This document shows positions 12,860 to 23,040 of a stretch of 64,000 nt of DNA, piece after piece. The notes under the pieces are model-generated. The model had not been told where the DNA came from. It ran no database searches and saw nothing but the letters and a program-made list of their open reading frames with translations. Position 1 is the stretch's first letter; every line of letters starts with the position of its first letter. The DNA is from Voacanga thouarsii (lineage: Eukaryota > Streptophyta > Magnoliopsida > Gentianales > Apocynaceae). Location of the stretch: NCBI GenBank assembly GCA_026120185.1, contig JANUWF010000008.1:5642001-5706000 (forward strand), written 5' to 3'. The position numbers and the translations under genes are program-made.

Positions 12860-13990
12860 TGTGAGTTCAAAAAAAATATGGGAATAAAGAGTAGGCCAAA
12901 TTTAATGCCCTGAGATGTTTAATAATTTAAGGAAACATAAATGAGTAAAATGATAAGATTGAAATAGTTGATTATTAAAGAATTTTACTGCAGTTGATGA
13001 GAATTGAATACTTCTGATGATTGAATAAGAGAAGTTCTTGGATATTCAAGTTTTAATAAAAGAGGTAAATTTAAAGAAGATGTTGAGTACAAAAATAAGC
13101 ACATGAAAGCAATATTACTTGAAGAAGAAAGAAGATAGAAGAAAGTTTTGTGCAATAATTAGATCTACAAGAAAATAAAGACTGAAGTGATGCTAACAAT
13201 TGATTTTCGACAAAAGTATTATGATTGAGAAGAATCGAACACTTTTGTTGAGTGATAAGGAAAAGTTCCTTGAATGCTCAACCATTAATAGAAGATTTGC
13301 AAGGAATAGCAGGAGACATTGGGTGGAGAGATAAGCACATCAAATCAATATCATTAGACAAAGAAAAGAAAGTTTCAAGTATCACAGATAATTACAAAAA
13401 TAAAAGAGTGAAAGATTTATGAAGATGATGACATTAGGATTTCAAAGATAAGAGGAGCTAACTAGAGAAGACACAAATTAACGTGTGCTAACTTAAAGGA
13501 ATGAAATCAAACATGAAATGAATGGAGTAAATTCAATGACGCAAAAATAGAAAGGCATCATAGAGGCAACATAGAAAGTATTTAGAAGATGGTTGAAAAG
13601 TTTGATGAATAATAATTGCAAAATTTGACTAGAGTAGCAAAGGTTGCTTTAATCAACTAAATCTTTAGAAGAAAATTTACAACAAATGGAGAAGAAAAGA
13701 GTTGGCAAGAAATAGCATGAAAAAGAAAGCATATGATAAAGTGTGCAAGTTAAAAGAACGAAGAAGAATAAGAAATAGATGGGTAAGTCTAATGAAATAA
13801 GGAATAGACAGTCAACATGTAAGTGATATAGAGAAATTGGGTACAATGTTGATGTATTTGATAAGGAGAAATTTTCTAACAATGAGTGAAGAAGCTAAGG
13901 TGGCCATCTATAATCAAATCTTAGAAGAAAGCTTATAACAACAACAATAAGTGAAAGGATAGTTTGCATGAGGAAACTTAGAAGAAAGAG
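12860..13990. repeat. Purine-rich block with diverged ~225-base direct repeats
   Basis: Units starting near 12996 and 13223 share GA-GAATxGAA-AC-CTT, a GAT-AATAAG/GATAAGG-A-AAGTTC-TTG segment, and ATAAGCACAT followed by CAATATxA. A further partial unit is visible near 13855 (GATAAGGAGAAATTTTCTAAC). The plus strand here is dominated by A and G. No coding frame is preserved across the units. Confidence 0.5.
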
Positions 13991-15929
13991 TAAAGAGGCG
14001 AGATTAAGTTAGATTAAATCACCACTATAGGAATTCACCAACACGGCTTTCCCTTCTTAATTTGATGCATACGCATATAGCGCCGAAGTACGACAAGTGT
14101 AAACTTTGATATTCTTTTAGGTTCTTGGAAATTCTTCTCATTCATCCTCTTTTACAATTGCAATGTACATCTCCATTATGGCCAAATCAAAGGTAACATA
14201 AGGATCTCAATTATTTTAACGAAAGAAATAATAATACTCTAATCCTAAGAATCTTCTCATCCTCGTGACATTTTCAAGTCATATCGGCTCCTATGAGCAT
14301 GACTATAGGCCTGGTAGTACCCATGGTCAATTATTTGGCCGCCGTATTTGCCTCGTGTTTGTAGACCGGGGAACGCGATTATGCGATTATGGGTCAAACT
14401 AAATATCCCAAGTTTTCTTTGTTCTAAAGTGAGCACTTGAGTATTCTTTTATTCCATTAGGTTGTTGACTCCATCAACTCTAGTTGCATATCTTCAATTA
14501 GTCGCATATGATGATGGAGTGCGGTTTCTTATTTAAATTGAAGTTGCCTCGACCAAGTCTCCCTTGGATGTGTAGAATCTGCATGTTTGAAGCATCCCTA
14601 GTTCAACTTCTTGAACTAATAATCAGTTTCCATGTGTTTCCTCTTCCTATAGTGATGGCATATTACCAAATTTAGAGCATCTTCCATCAAAGTAATCCTT
14701 ACTTGTTTCCCCTTATTCTTCCACTGTTGCTCTACCGCCTTTTTAGCATAGAATTTTCGCATCTTTAGAATCGTTCCTAAAGTCATCCTATCTAGGTCTT
14801 CTTTCTTCACTGGTGTGATTGCATCCATTATAGTAGTACAATTGTAAGCAGTATCTACTTTTCATAATCATCGCTTCTCTAAATTCTACTCACACACAAT
14901 ATCCAAATACTCCTCGTCAACCCAATTATTCTAGCAAAAAATTAAAGTGCAAATATGCGATGTACTAAAAACAAGTAAATACATATAGCATGCTCAGTCA
15001 GATAAAATACATATAAAGATATTGTATAGATATTTCATATAATATACACCACATGTAATTATAGGGCATTCCAGACAATATCTTACTATTCACACATAAT
15101 TAGCAGGCATAACAAAAAATCACAAATCTCCAAAGCATGAATATTAAAATCCTAAATCCTAACAATAATCCCCATTTCTAAGCTCCTATCGTCATAATAT
15201 AGCCCTATCTATCAAATCGGAACTAGGATAATCAAAATTGGACGACTAAAATAAGTATCAAGATCATATGCTTCCTTATAACGTATAGTCCTCTTAAACC
15301 TAAATAATCTTACATAAGCATACTTATCACATTCCTCAAAATATCTAAGTGTTCTTGTCAACATAGACTTTCTATCACAACATTATCAATGTTACCATCA
15401 TTACAATACACATGGATGAAATTTCCTCGCATATCAACTTATCAACACGTAGCAAGATTTTCAAGTTCAAATCACGAACAAAAGAGCTCAAACATAGATA
15501 ACCATAGTCATTCTTAAATTCTAAATCCTTAATTTTAAAGGTAATACTTAGTCTTGGGCTCAACTCAACCTAGACTTAACTAACAATTCCAGATTCCACA
15601 ATCTAGAATCTATTCTATTAATCAAAAGATACCTCTAACCATGCTCTTAGTTTTAGTCTTACACTCCTTGAAATTTAACTTTTCAGGATCATCTTTTTGG
15701 GCTATCGGTTTCACTTCCAAGTTTTAATTTTAGAGTTACTACTACCATACAATTTATACATATCAATAAGTGCCCGAGTTATGACAAATGTGAGGCTTTA
15801 CAAGGGCCATGGCTACGTGGGCAGTCTTATATGTTCTAACAACCTCATTCACACAGAATATGCTTAGTTTAGCAAAAATCATAAAACTTAAAATTCTAAT
15901 CTGTTAAATTAAGGTGCTTGCCAAAACTA

Positions 15930-15944
15930 GGCTTTGATACCACT
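15930..15944 (-). other. Primer-binding site of element E (initiator-Met tRNA type)
   Basis: GCTTTGATACCACTT before the right LTR reads AAGTGGTATCAAAGC on the minus strand. It contains TGGTATCA, the complement of the 3' end of plant initiator-Met tRNA. It fixes the strand of E as minus and the right LTR as the 5' LTR. Confidence 0.85.
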
Positions 15945-16529
15945 TGTAACACACCACTACCTACATACCCCAAAAGAGGCGAGGATGTCACCCCGTCTAA
16001 AGGACAAGAGGTTTTTATAATGAGATAAATAAGTAACTAATCTAAAATAATACCTAAAATAAAACTTAAGCATAACACAGCTCAAGTAAAACTCAACTAG
16101 AGTCTCAAAAATAAAGAATAATAAAGCATTGTCTCTAAGCAAAAACAACTAAAATGTCAAGTACAAGATCTTGAACTCTATCTCTGACATTGTCAGTAGT
16201 GCTCACAACCTGAAAACATGCACAAAAATTGTAAGAAATAAATTTCCCAGTAAGTCCTGTGTGTGTGAGAGTATACATTTGAAACAATTTCGTGATATGC
16301 AATTTTTAAATACCAAAAGCACAATTGCAATCAAAATCAATAGTTTTAAACACAAGAGTGGTGTTTTCAATTTACATTCTTAGTAAATAACCTTATTTCA
16401 AGAAAACCAACCACTCAACAATAACGTGGACTATGAAACCTTGCATAATAACCCTGAGTCATGAAACCTTACATCATGACCCTGTACTATGAAACTCTGC
16501 ATCACAGTATGATAAGTGATTGGCCCACG
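15945..16529 (-). mobile_element. Element E, right (5') LTR, truncated by element 2
   Basis: It starts TGTAACACACC and aligns with the left E LTR (5913-5956 plus 7683-8235). It stops at GGCCCACG, where element 2 begins. In the left copy the same point reads GTCCACGAGTGGGG and continues for another 3 kb. The missing remainder is not found on the far side of element 2, so the right end of E has been lost. Confidence 0.8.
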
Positions 16530-17543
16530 TGATATGAGCTTGAGAGAGAAAGTCTTTTAAAATCTTAAAGTGACTTTTGTTTGAACTTTAGCAAATTAAA
16601 AGAACTTCAAACAAACAATAAAGGACATAAAGAGATCAAGGAAAGACATCAAAGAAAACACATTTTCCCACAAATAAAGAACCCTAAAAGAGCTAGCTTT
16701 TAGGTCTCCAAATTTAGTAGATAAAGGTCAACCACAATAACACCTTAGAACCCTTGACTTAGGAAGAAATCAAGAACTAAAAGGATAGGGAATTGTGGGC
16801 ATCCAAACAAGAAACAACAAGAATCCAAAATGACAAACAAGAAGAACCCTTGTTGATTTCTAGTTGAATTATTCTTAGAGTTTATAGATATTTACTCAAG
16901 GGTGGACTAAGCCCTTAGGTTGGTCTTGGATTGAAGTTGATCAAGGAATCTTTCTGAGCTTCAAGCCTTCAGAATGAAATCTTCATTCTTGTTTTAAAAT
17001 GTGATATATGTTGTTCATTTCTTACAATACAAAAGCAGTATATATGGGTGTTCTGTCCCTGAACTAAACAACTCTTAAATATTACAATATGATCCCAAAA
17101 TAGCTGAAAAATCATTAGGGGTTCGAGTTTTAGTGCATAGCCGGTGCTGGTTCAGGCTCCTTGGGTCGGCACCGGTTCTACTCTGGAGGATCAGTACTGT
17201 GACACAAAAAAAAGGAATTACATTGTTGGTCTTACAGACCCAAGCTGGTGCTAGTTTTAGGCACCAAAACCGGTACCGGTTTCACTTTGCTAGACATCAT
17301 TTCTGCACGAACATCTTCCGGTTGTTTTTCTTCGTATACTAGCAGCAAGGTCTACTTCCATTCCTCTTTTGGCATTGCCCATATACTCTCCCACTTGAAA
17401 TGTGCTTGTAAATATGCTTGAAGGTTGTGTTGGAATTATTTGGCACGGGCTCTCATCAACAGACCGGGCAAGCTCAGTTTTAATTCAGTCTCATCCCCTC
17501 CCTCTTCTTGAGCTCAATCCTACACCCGGGTTGATCCCTATTA
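16530..17543 (-). mobile_element. Element 2 left (3') LTR
   Basis: It aligns with 28024-28927 from TGATATGAGC to GTGTTGGAATTATTTGGCA (17445), then continues about 100 bases further to TGATCCCTATTA. I place the end at 17543 because a clean purine tract follows on the minus strand and because the sequence there matches the LTR/PPT border of element 3 (CCTATCATTTCCC). The terminal dinucleotide would be a mutated CA. GC-rich blocks lie at 17139-17280 and a TATATA box at 17039-17045 (minus strand). Confidence 0.75.
17139..17280 (-). promoter_or_regulatory. GC-rich quasi-palindromic block, element 2 left LTR
   Basis: Paired units AGCCGGTGCTGGTT, GTCGGCACCGGTT, AGCTGGTGCTAGTT and AACCGGTACCGGTTT lie just upstream, on the minus strand, of the TATATA at 17039. 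The same pairs recur in the right LTR at 28617-28770. Confidence 0.45.
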
Positions 17544-17558
17544 TTTCTCCTTTCTTGG
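17544..17558 (-). other. Polypurine tract of element 2
   Basis: TTTCTCCTTTCTTGG reads CCAAGAAAGGAGAAA on the minus strand, directly before the LTR. The polyprotein frame (FQERRNN) runs through it. Confidence 0.7.
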
Positions 17559-18003
17559 AATGGATTCGTCCTCGAATCATAAGGAGAAAGATCAACTATA
17601 TTAAAAGTAGCACTTATATTATACTCACTTAGTAGATCAATTTTGTAGGCGTTATCTCCATATCCCTTAAGAACTTGAAATGGGCCATCTCTTGGCGGTT
17701 CGAGATTTGATTTGCGTTGGGTGGGAAATCTCTCTTTGCACCCAAACCTAGTCTCGTGGCTTGAATATCACCTACTTTCTTCCTTGGTTGCGCTTGCATG
17801 CAATGGCCTCATTCCTTTTTTTTTTTATTAGAGACCTAACATTCTCGTGTATGGACTTAACTATTTCGGCCTTTTTTTTGCCATCAAGACTCAATCGTTC
17901 ATCTACAGACAAAAGAGATAAATCTAAGGGTAGATTAAACCTATAAATAACTTCAAATGGAGAATATGAAGTAGTAGAATGGACAGTGTTATTATAGGTA
18001 AAC
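17544..18003 (-). pseudogene. Element 2 integrase C-terminal region (3' piece of split pol)
   Basis: The minus strand encodes the end of a chromovirus integrase: YQFTYNNTVHSTTSYSPFEV at the end of the catalytic core, then a GPY/F-like stretch (RDGPFQVL) and a closing segment YNISATFNIVDLSPYDSRTN before the purine tract. The upstream half of the gene resumes at 23041, beyond element 3. The break falls in the conserved EFAYN motif, where TAAAC (17999-18003) and CAAAC (23041-23045) are the target duplication of element 3 with one mismatch. No canonical chromodomain is visible, consistent with a CRM-like end. The gene is non-functional. Confidence 0.8.
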
Positions 18004-18387
18004 TGATATGATCTTAGGCAGCACCAATTGTTGTGGATTGAACTCAAAACAAGAACTCTAACAAACTCACACACAAGAACACCAAAATGCAATGCAATTA
18101 AAACTCTTGTGATAATGTAAATCTATCCTACTTCAAAGACACCCTAATCTATCAAAAATTAGAATACCAAGGATAGGAATTTGAACACACCCAATTCAAT
18201 CCTATCAAACACACCAGGCAACCTAGCACATAAGAATATAGATGAAGTGTAGATTATCCCTTAAGATTTAGAGACAAGATCAAAGGTGGGAGTAAATCCT
18301 TTGATTTAGTCTTAATGTTTATGGGAATCAACCAAGAGGATCACCCTCTCCAAAGCTCTCAAAGAGTTCTTGAACTTTTAAAATATT

Positions 18388-19813
18388 TCATATGCTTCCA
18401 AAGGTTCTTGTTTACAATGTTATACTAGCATATATATAGTTGTCTTACCCTAAATACTTAGAAAATATTAGAAAATGATCCCAAAAATAGCTGAAAAAGT
18501 CAGGGGTTCGGATCGAAAATAGGGTTGGTGCCAGGTAGACCTCCTAAGGACGGCGCCAGGTTAAATATTGAGGAACAGTACCCATTCACAAAAAGTTAAA
18601 AAAAAAAATTGGGACTTAGCCGGCGCTGGGTCCATTCTGATGGAACAGTATTGGTGCCAAAAATTGAAGAATTCTAGCAGATCACAGCTAGCGCTTGGTC
18701 GATCGATCTGGGCCTGCGCCGGGTCAACTCTGGGCACTCCAATTCCTATTCATTTGACCTCTATTCCTTCCATTCCTTTTCCATGTGTTCTCTTGATCTT
18801 TCAAATAGTTTTGAAGGCAAGATTATTTCCATTTGAAGCTCCCTTAGGTCACGTTCCTTCATTTGCCCGTTTGCCCTTTAATCCTTGTTTATTTATTTGC
18901 TTGACCTTTCACAATGATTGTTGCCTTCTTTGTACTCATTTTGGCCTTCCTTTCGTTATCCACCCCTTCATCATTCTCTTGGTCATTGGTTTGTTAGCTC
19001 GGTTGGCCTTAAATTCCTGTTGAAACCTCTTGAAAATGGATCTCACCCAAGGTGCCATGAGTTGTGGTTTGGATTTCTCTTTGTCTTCTTTTAAGTGGCC
19101 TTCATATGCTTCCAAAGGTTCTTGTTTACAATGTTATAATAGCATATATATAGTTGTCTTACCCTAAATACTTAGAAAATATTAGAAAATGATCCCAAAA
19201 ATAGCTGAAAAAGTCAGGGGTTCGGATCCAAAATAAGGCTGGTGCCAGGTAGACCTCCTAAGGACGGCGTCGGGTTAAATATTGAGGAACAGTACCCATT
19301 CACAAAAAGTTAAAACAAAAAATTAGGACTTAGCCAGTCCACAGCCGGTGCCGGGTCCGTTCTGATGGAACAGTACTGGTGTCAAAAATTGAAGAATTCT
19401 AGCAGATCACAGCCAGCGCCTGGTCAGTCGAACTGGGCCGATGCCGGGTCAACTCTGGGCACTCCAATTCCTGCTCATTTGACCTCTATTCCTTCCATTC
19501 CTTTTCCATGCATTCTCTTGATCTTCCAAATAGTTTTGAAGCCAAGATTGTTTCCATTTGAAGCTCCCTTAGGTCGCATTCTTTCATTTACCTGTTTGCC
19601 CTTTAATCCTTGTTTATTTATTTGCTTGACCTTTCACAAGGATTGTTGCCTTCTTTGTACTCCTTTTGGCCTTCCTTTCATTATCCACCCCTTCATCATT
19701 ATCTTGGTCCTTGGTTTGTTAGCTCGGTTGGCCTTAAATTCTTGTTGAAACCTCTTGAAAATGGATCTCACCCAATTTGCCATGAGTTGTGGTTTGGATT
19801 TCTCTGTCTTTTT
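18388..19813. repeat. Tandem direct duplication, unit 713 bases, two copies
   Basis: Copy 1 covers 18388-19100 and copy 2 covers 19101 to about 19813. The junction GGCCTTCATATGC joins the end of the unit to its beginning. The short shared TTC at the join suggests a replication or recombination slip. Confidence 0.85.
18523..18730 (-). promoter_or_regulatory. GC-rich blocks and TATA box in element 3 LTR (copy 1)
   Basis: Units GGTTGGTGCCAGGT, GACGGCGCCAGGTT, AGCCGGCGCTGGGT and CCTGCGCCGGGT lie upstream, in minus-strand sense, of CTATATATATG at 18430-18438. The second duplicate has the same layout at 19235-19450 with its TATA at 19144-19153. Confidence 0.45.
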
Positions 19814-19848
19814 TTAAGTGGCCTTCGTATCTTGGGCGATTCCTATCA

Positions 19849-19861
19849 TTTCCCTCTTCTT
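19849..19861 (-). other. Polypurine tract of element 3
   Basis: TTTCCCTCTTCTT reads AAGAAGAGGGAAA on the minus strand directly before the LTR. It also encodes part of the polyprotein C-terminus (FQEEGND). Confidence 0.85.
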
Positions 19862-20144
19862 GGAAAGGATTTTTCCTCGAATCAAAACTTGTACAAGAAT
19901 TCAAACAAGTGAGTTTTTGTGAAAGTAAAATGTCATGATTTTGTACCTCATTATTCTCTATACTTTCTATTTTCACTATCCACATTTTCCCTCTCATTTT
20001 ACCTCCTCTCTCTTTTCTTTTTTAGTCTTCTTGTTTGCCTCTTTTTTCTTTTTCTCTCCAACTTGAGATGGTCACTATCCTTTTAACCCTGTATTCCTTT
20101 CTTTCCTTAATTTTTATCTCTCTTTCTTTTCTCACCTCAACCTC

Positions 20145-20777
20145 TTATTCCCTTTTTTTTTGTTCTTTCTTCTTTTTTCCTTTTTTCTCCTCATTTCTTT
20201 TCTTACTCATCTTTTTTTCCTTCTCATTTCCCTCTCTCATTTTCTTTTCCTTTTCCCTCAAGATATTTTGATCTCTCAAAACCTCACTAGGGGATAAGAG
20301 AAGTAGAGTGATTTTCTTTCCATCTTTCCTCAAAGAATAAGTGTTACTCTTTCCTTCATAGACCACATCTTTATCAAACATCCAAGGTCTTCTCAACAAA
20401 ATATGCCCTACATAGATGGGAAACACATCACAAACCACTTCATCCTTATACTTTCCCTTATCAATGGCAACCTTGGCTTGTTTCTTTACCTTCACATCTC
20501 CACAATTGTTCAACCATTACAACTTGTAGGGTCTAAGGTGTTTCAAGGTTTCTATTTCTAACTCCTCCACCAATGTAGTACTAATCACATTTTTACAACT
20601 CCCTCCATTAATGAGGATACTATATGGTTTTTGCTTGATTAGACACATTGAAAAAAATATATTCTCTCTTTGTAAATTTTCTCTTTCTTCCACTCCCTCA
20701 CAAGCATTTTCAACTTCCATTGCTACTCCAATCAATGCACATGATTTCTCAAGTATATCCACATCCCTTCCATCCAC
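20145..20777 (-). pseudogene. Element 3 retropepsin-like protease remnant
   Basis: Two frame-matched pieces (20517-20777 and 20145-20513) encode the chromovirus aspartic protease region. The active-site segment reads SILINGGSCKNVIS where the family has D-G-G or D-S-G, so the catalytic Asp is changed to Asn (GAT/GAC to AAT/AAC). Downstream is PYKL, a TAA stop, then WLNNCGDVKVKK and HILLRRPWMFDKDVVYEGK, parallel to PYKLQWLNESREL and HLLLRRPWQYDR of element 2. Comparison shows the stop is CAA to TAA. The tail is Lys/Glu-rich low complexity. The protein would be inactive; it marks where pol was deleted. Confidence 0.8.
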
Positions 20778-20808
20778 TCTATCTTCTCAAACCTCTCTTG
20801 GAAGAATT

Positions 20809-21210
20809 TTACGATGCACACTTTTTTCTTGGTCTAGATACTTTTGGACTTTTATACAAACACCTATACTCTTTTTCTTTTGGCATACCGCTCTTTGAAT
20901 ATTTTTGTGGTCCTCCAACACAAACGCCATTGTTCCCATAATTTATATCCACATATTCAACCTCCTCATATTTCCAATTTTCTTTTGCATCTAACCCACC
21001 ATATCGTTTTCCACTTGTGCTTGGCCTTTCATCATAGCTATTCCTAGAAGCTTCATCTCCACAATCAAGCAAATTCTCATGATAACCTTTATTTCCCCAA
21101 TAATCTTCTTCATAGTCATATTTATGTTCATCATATCTCCCATAATTACTTCCATTGTAAAAAGACTCCTCATCATAATCATACCCTTCATTTTCACTCC
21201 AACTAGCCAT
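20809..21210 (-). CDS. Tyr/Asp-rich ORF in the gag position of element 3
   Basis: Starting at the Met at 21210 (MASWSENEGYDYDEESF) the frame gives about 133 residues, very rich in Tyr, Asp, Glu, Gly and Asn, with repeated YDE/YDY-E units in the first half, and a short basic tail ending RPRKKCAS. A longer version from 21282 would add a hydrophobic lead, but that lies in the leader and is less likely. It shows no CCHC knuckle and no gag capsid motif. It precedes the protease region in a shifted frame, so it occupies the C-terminal gag position or replaces gag. Function unknown. It may be a remnant of the acidic gag C-terminus or an accessory ORF. Confidence 0.45.
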   Translation of the reverse strand: MASWSENEGYDYDEESFYNGSNYGRYDEHKYDYEEDYWGNKGYHENLLDCGDEASRNSYDERPSTSGKRYGGLDAKENWKYEEVEYVDINYGNNGVCVGGPQKYSKSGMPKEKEYRCLYKSPKVSRPRKKCAS

Positions 21211-21282
21211 TGTGAATTTTCTTTCAAGAAAAGTACCCACAAAAATTGAGGTAAAAAACACAAGGAAAATTCCTCTCTTCAC

Positions 21283-22249
21283 TCCCTCACGTGTTTACAC
21301 TCAATTTTTAGTGGTCACTTTGCACTTGTGTTTTGCACTTTTGTTAGCTTTTATCGCAATGAACTCACCCTTTTGCCCTTTTTTTTTTTTTTTCAAACTC
21401 TTAATTCCTCACTCAAGTTCTTCCCAACTCTTTCCCACTTCAAAGGTAGTTCTACTAATCAAGTTAACTAAATTCCAATCAAACACTTGGTGTGCAACAA
21501 GAAAAATGCATGGATTTCAAGAGTTGTTAAACTAGGTGATGCCATCAAACCCTCAAGAATACAATTTAGCAATTAACAATCACTTAAGGAAATGGTGATA
21601 CAAGCAAATTCAAAAAATAGTAGTAGGAGTTCAAAATGTGCAAATGTTTTCCAAACTTGAGACAAATGCAATGTGAACAAATCTTCTAACATCAACAAAA
21701 ACACTAATTAACTTCACAAATGCACTCTACTAATCAAATTAGTCAACACACTTCATGAATGAAAGCTTTGGTAGTCAAGTATAACCAATCACAAATCATT
21801 GGAGTAATATATCAAACACATTGTGTGCACTCCCGTAACTTAATTTAGTATAGCAAATTTCAGCTTGGTTTTGGCCCCAAATCAACAATTTTTTACACCA
21901 AGTGACTCCTCAAACATCAGTATACCATATGGGGTCAAATTAACAAGATTTTCATGGCACAAATCTAAGTTTTCAACCCCCAAAAATTATAAGGAATATA
22001 GTTACGGGAATAATAAATTTGCAGCAATATGAGCTTCAAATCAATAATTTTCCATGCCAAAATATTCCTCAAACATTATACCAACAAATAGGATCAATTT
22101 AGCATCAAGTTCATTGTATAATCTTGAGTTTCAAGCATTCTAAAATGGCAAGAGAAAAAGTGACGAAAATTGAAAATGCTCAACAAATCTTAAAGAAGAT
22201 TGTACCTTAGCCCAAAGAAAGTTGATTAATTAGAATCAATACAATTCAA
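21283..22249 (-). other. Leader region of element 3, non-coding
   Basis: AT-rich sequence between the primer-binding site and the Tyr/Asp-rich ORF. I see no gag motif and no long minus-strand frame in it, only a T/C-rich run near 21381-21395. Confidence 0.5.
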
Positions 22250-22264
22250 GATCTGATACCACTT
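22249..22264 (-). other. Primer-binding site of element 3 (initiator-Met tRNA type)
   Basis: AGATCTGATACCACTT on the plus strand reads AAGTGGTATCAGATCT on the minus strand, containing TGGTATCAGA. The right LTR starts immediately after at 22265. Confidence 0.85.
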
Positions 22265-23040
22265 TGATATGATCTTGGGAAGCACCAATTGTTGTGGATT
22301 GAACTCAAAACAAGAACCCTAACAAACTCACACACAAGAACACCAAAATGCAAAGTAATTAACACTCTTGTGATAATGTGAATCTATCATACTTCAAAGA
22401 CACCCTAACACCCTAATATATTAAAGATTAGAACACCAAGGATAGGAATTTAAAGGCACTTAACTCAATTCTATCAAACACACTAGGAATCCTAGCATAT
22501 AAGAATAGAGATGAAGTGTAGATTATCCCATAAGATTTAAAGACATGATCAAAAGTAGGAGTAAATCTTTTGATTTAGTCTTGATGTTTATGGGAATCAC
22601 CTAAGAGGATCACCCTCTCCAAGTTTCTCAAAAAGTTCTTGAACTCTCAAATATTTCATATGCCTCTAAAGGTTCTTGTTTACAATGTTATAATAGCATA
22701 CTTTTTCTTGATCTTCCAAATAGTTTTAAAGCCAAGATTGTTTTCATTTAAAGCTCCTATGGGTCGCATTCTTTCATTTGCCCGTTTGTCCTTTAATCCT
22801 TGTTCATTTGTTTCCTTGACCTTCCACAAGGATTGTTGCCTTCTTTGTACTCCTTTTGGCCTTCCTTTCATTATACACTCCTTCATCATTGTCTTGATCT
22901 TTGGTTTGTTGGCTTGATTGGCCTTAAACTCCTGTTGAAACCTCTTGAAAATGGATCTTACCCAATGTGCCATGAGCTATGGTTTGAATTTCTCTTTGTC
23001 TTCTTTTAAATGGCCTTAGTACCTAGGGCAATTCCTATCA
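22265..23040 (-). mobile_element. Element 3 right (5') LTR with promoter deletion
   Basis: This LTR aligns with the left one at both ends but jumps from AATAGCATA (22700) straight to TTCTTGATCTTCC. It lacks about 370 bases, corresponding to roughly 19147-19514 of the left LTR. The missing piece holds the TATA-like run and all the GC-rich blocks. Because it is the 5' LTR of a minus-strand element, the copy has lost its own promoter. Confidence 0.8.

Larger units (their letters stand above)
11589..15944 (-). mobile_element. Element E interior, non-coding (LARD-like)
   Basis: The 4.36 kb between the polypurine tract and the primer-binding site shows no gag, protease, reverse transcriptase, integrase or chromodomain motif in either strand. 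The longest minus-strand frame near the 5' end (14616-14828, 70 residues, Lys-rich, beginning MDAITPVKKED) resembles no family I recognise and is weak. The region 12860-13990 is strongly purine-rich on the plus strand with diverged direct repeats of about 225 bases. Long LTRs with a conserved border and a non-coding interior fit a large retrotransposon derivative mobilised by a Tekay-like partner. A very old, unreadable gag-pol is the alternative. Confidence 0.55.
18004..19848 (-). mobile_element. Element 3 left (3') LTR with internal 713-base tandem duplication
   Basis: The segment starting TTCATATGCTTCCAAAGG occurs at 18388 and again at 19101, and the copies run in parallel through the TATA-like ATATATATAG, the GC-rich blocks, and the AAGCTCCCTTAGGTC segment to AAGTGGCCTTC. 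Without the duplication the LTR would be about 1.13 kb. The copies differ by scattered substitutions, so the duplication is not very recent. The promoter-like region is present twice. The apparent frames at 18568-19023 and 19365-19748 are the duplicated LTR sequence, not genes. Confidence 0.85.
18004..23040 (-). mobile_element. Element 3: non-autonomous relative of element 2, nested in its integrase
   Basis: LTRs 18004-19848 and 22265-23040 both begin TGATATGATCTTGGG-like and end CCTATCA. The interior is only 2.4 kb: polypurine tract, protease-region remnant, a Tyr/Asp-rich ORF, leader and primer site. It has no RT, RNase H or integrase, so it must have moved with enzymes from a relative such as element 2. 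The protease region and the frame FDSRKNPFQEEGND at the purine tract show common origin with element 2. It is flanked by TAAAC/CAAAC. Confidence 0.85.

Noticed and set aside
7866..16383. Two similar 70-codon plus-strand frames (7866-8081 and 16171-16383)
   Set aside because: They are the same place in the two LTRs of element E. Similarity follows from LTR identity; they have no motif and lie antisense to the element.
18568..19912. Long plus-strand frames (151, 127 and 100 codons) with a shared sequence
   Set aside because: They arise from the duplicated LTR of element 3 and are antisense to it; the similarity is DNA duplication, not a gene family.
20035..20271. Phe/Ser-rich plus-strand frame
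   Set aside because: Antisense to the Lys/Glu-rich tail of the element 3 protease region; low complexity.
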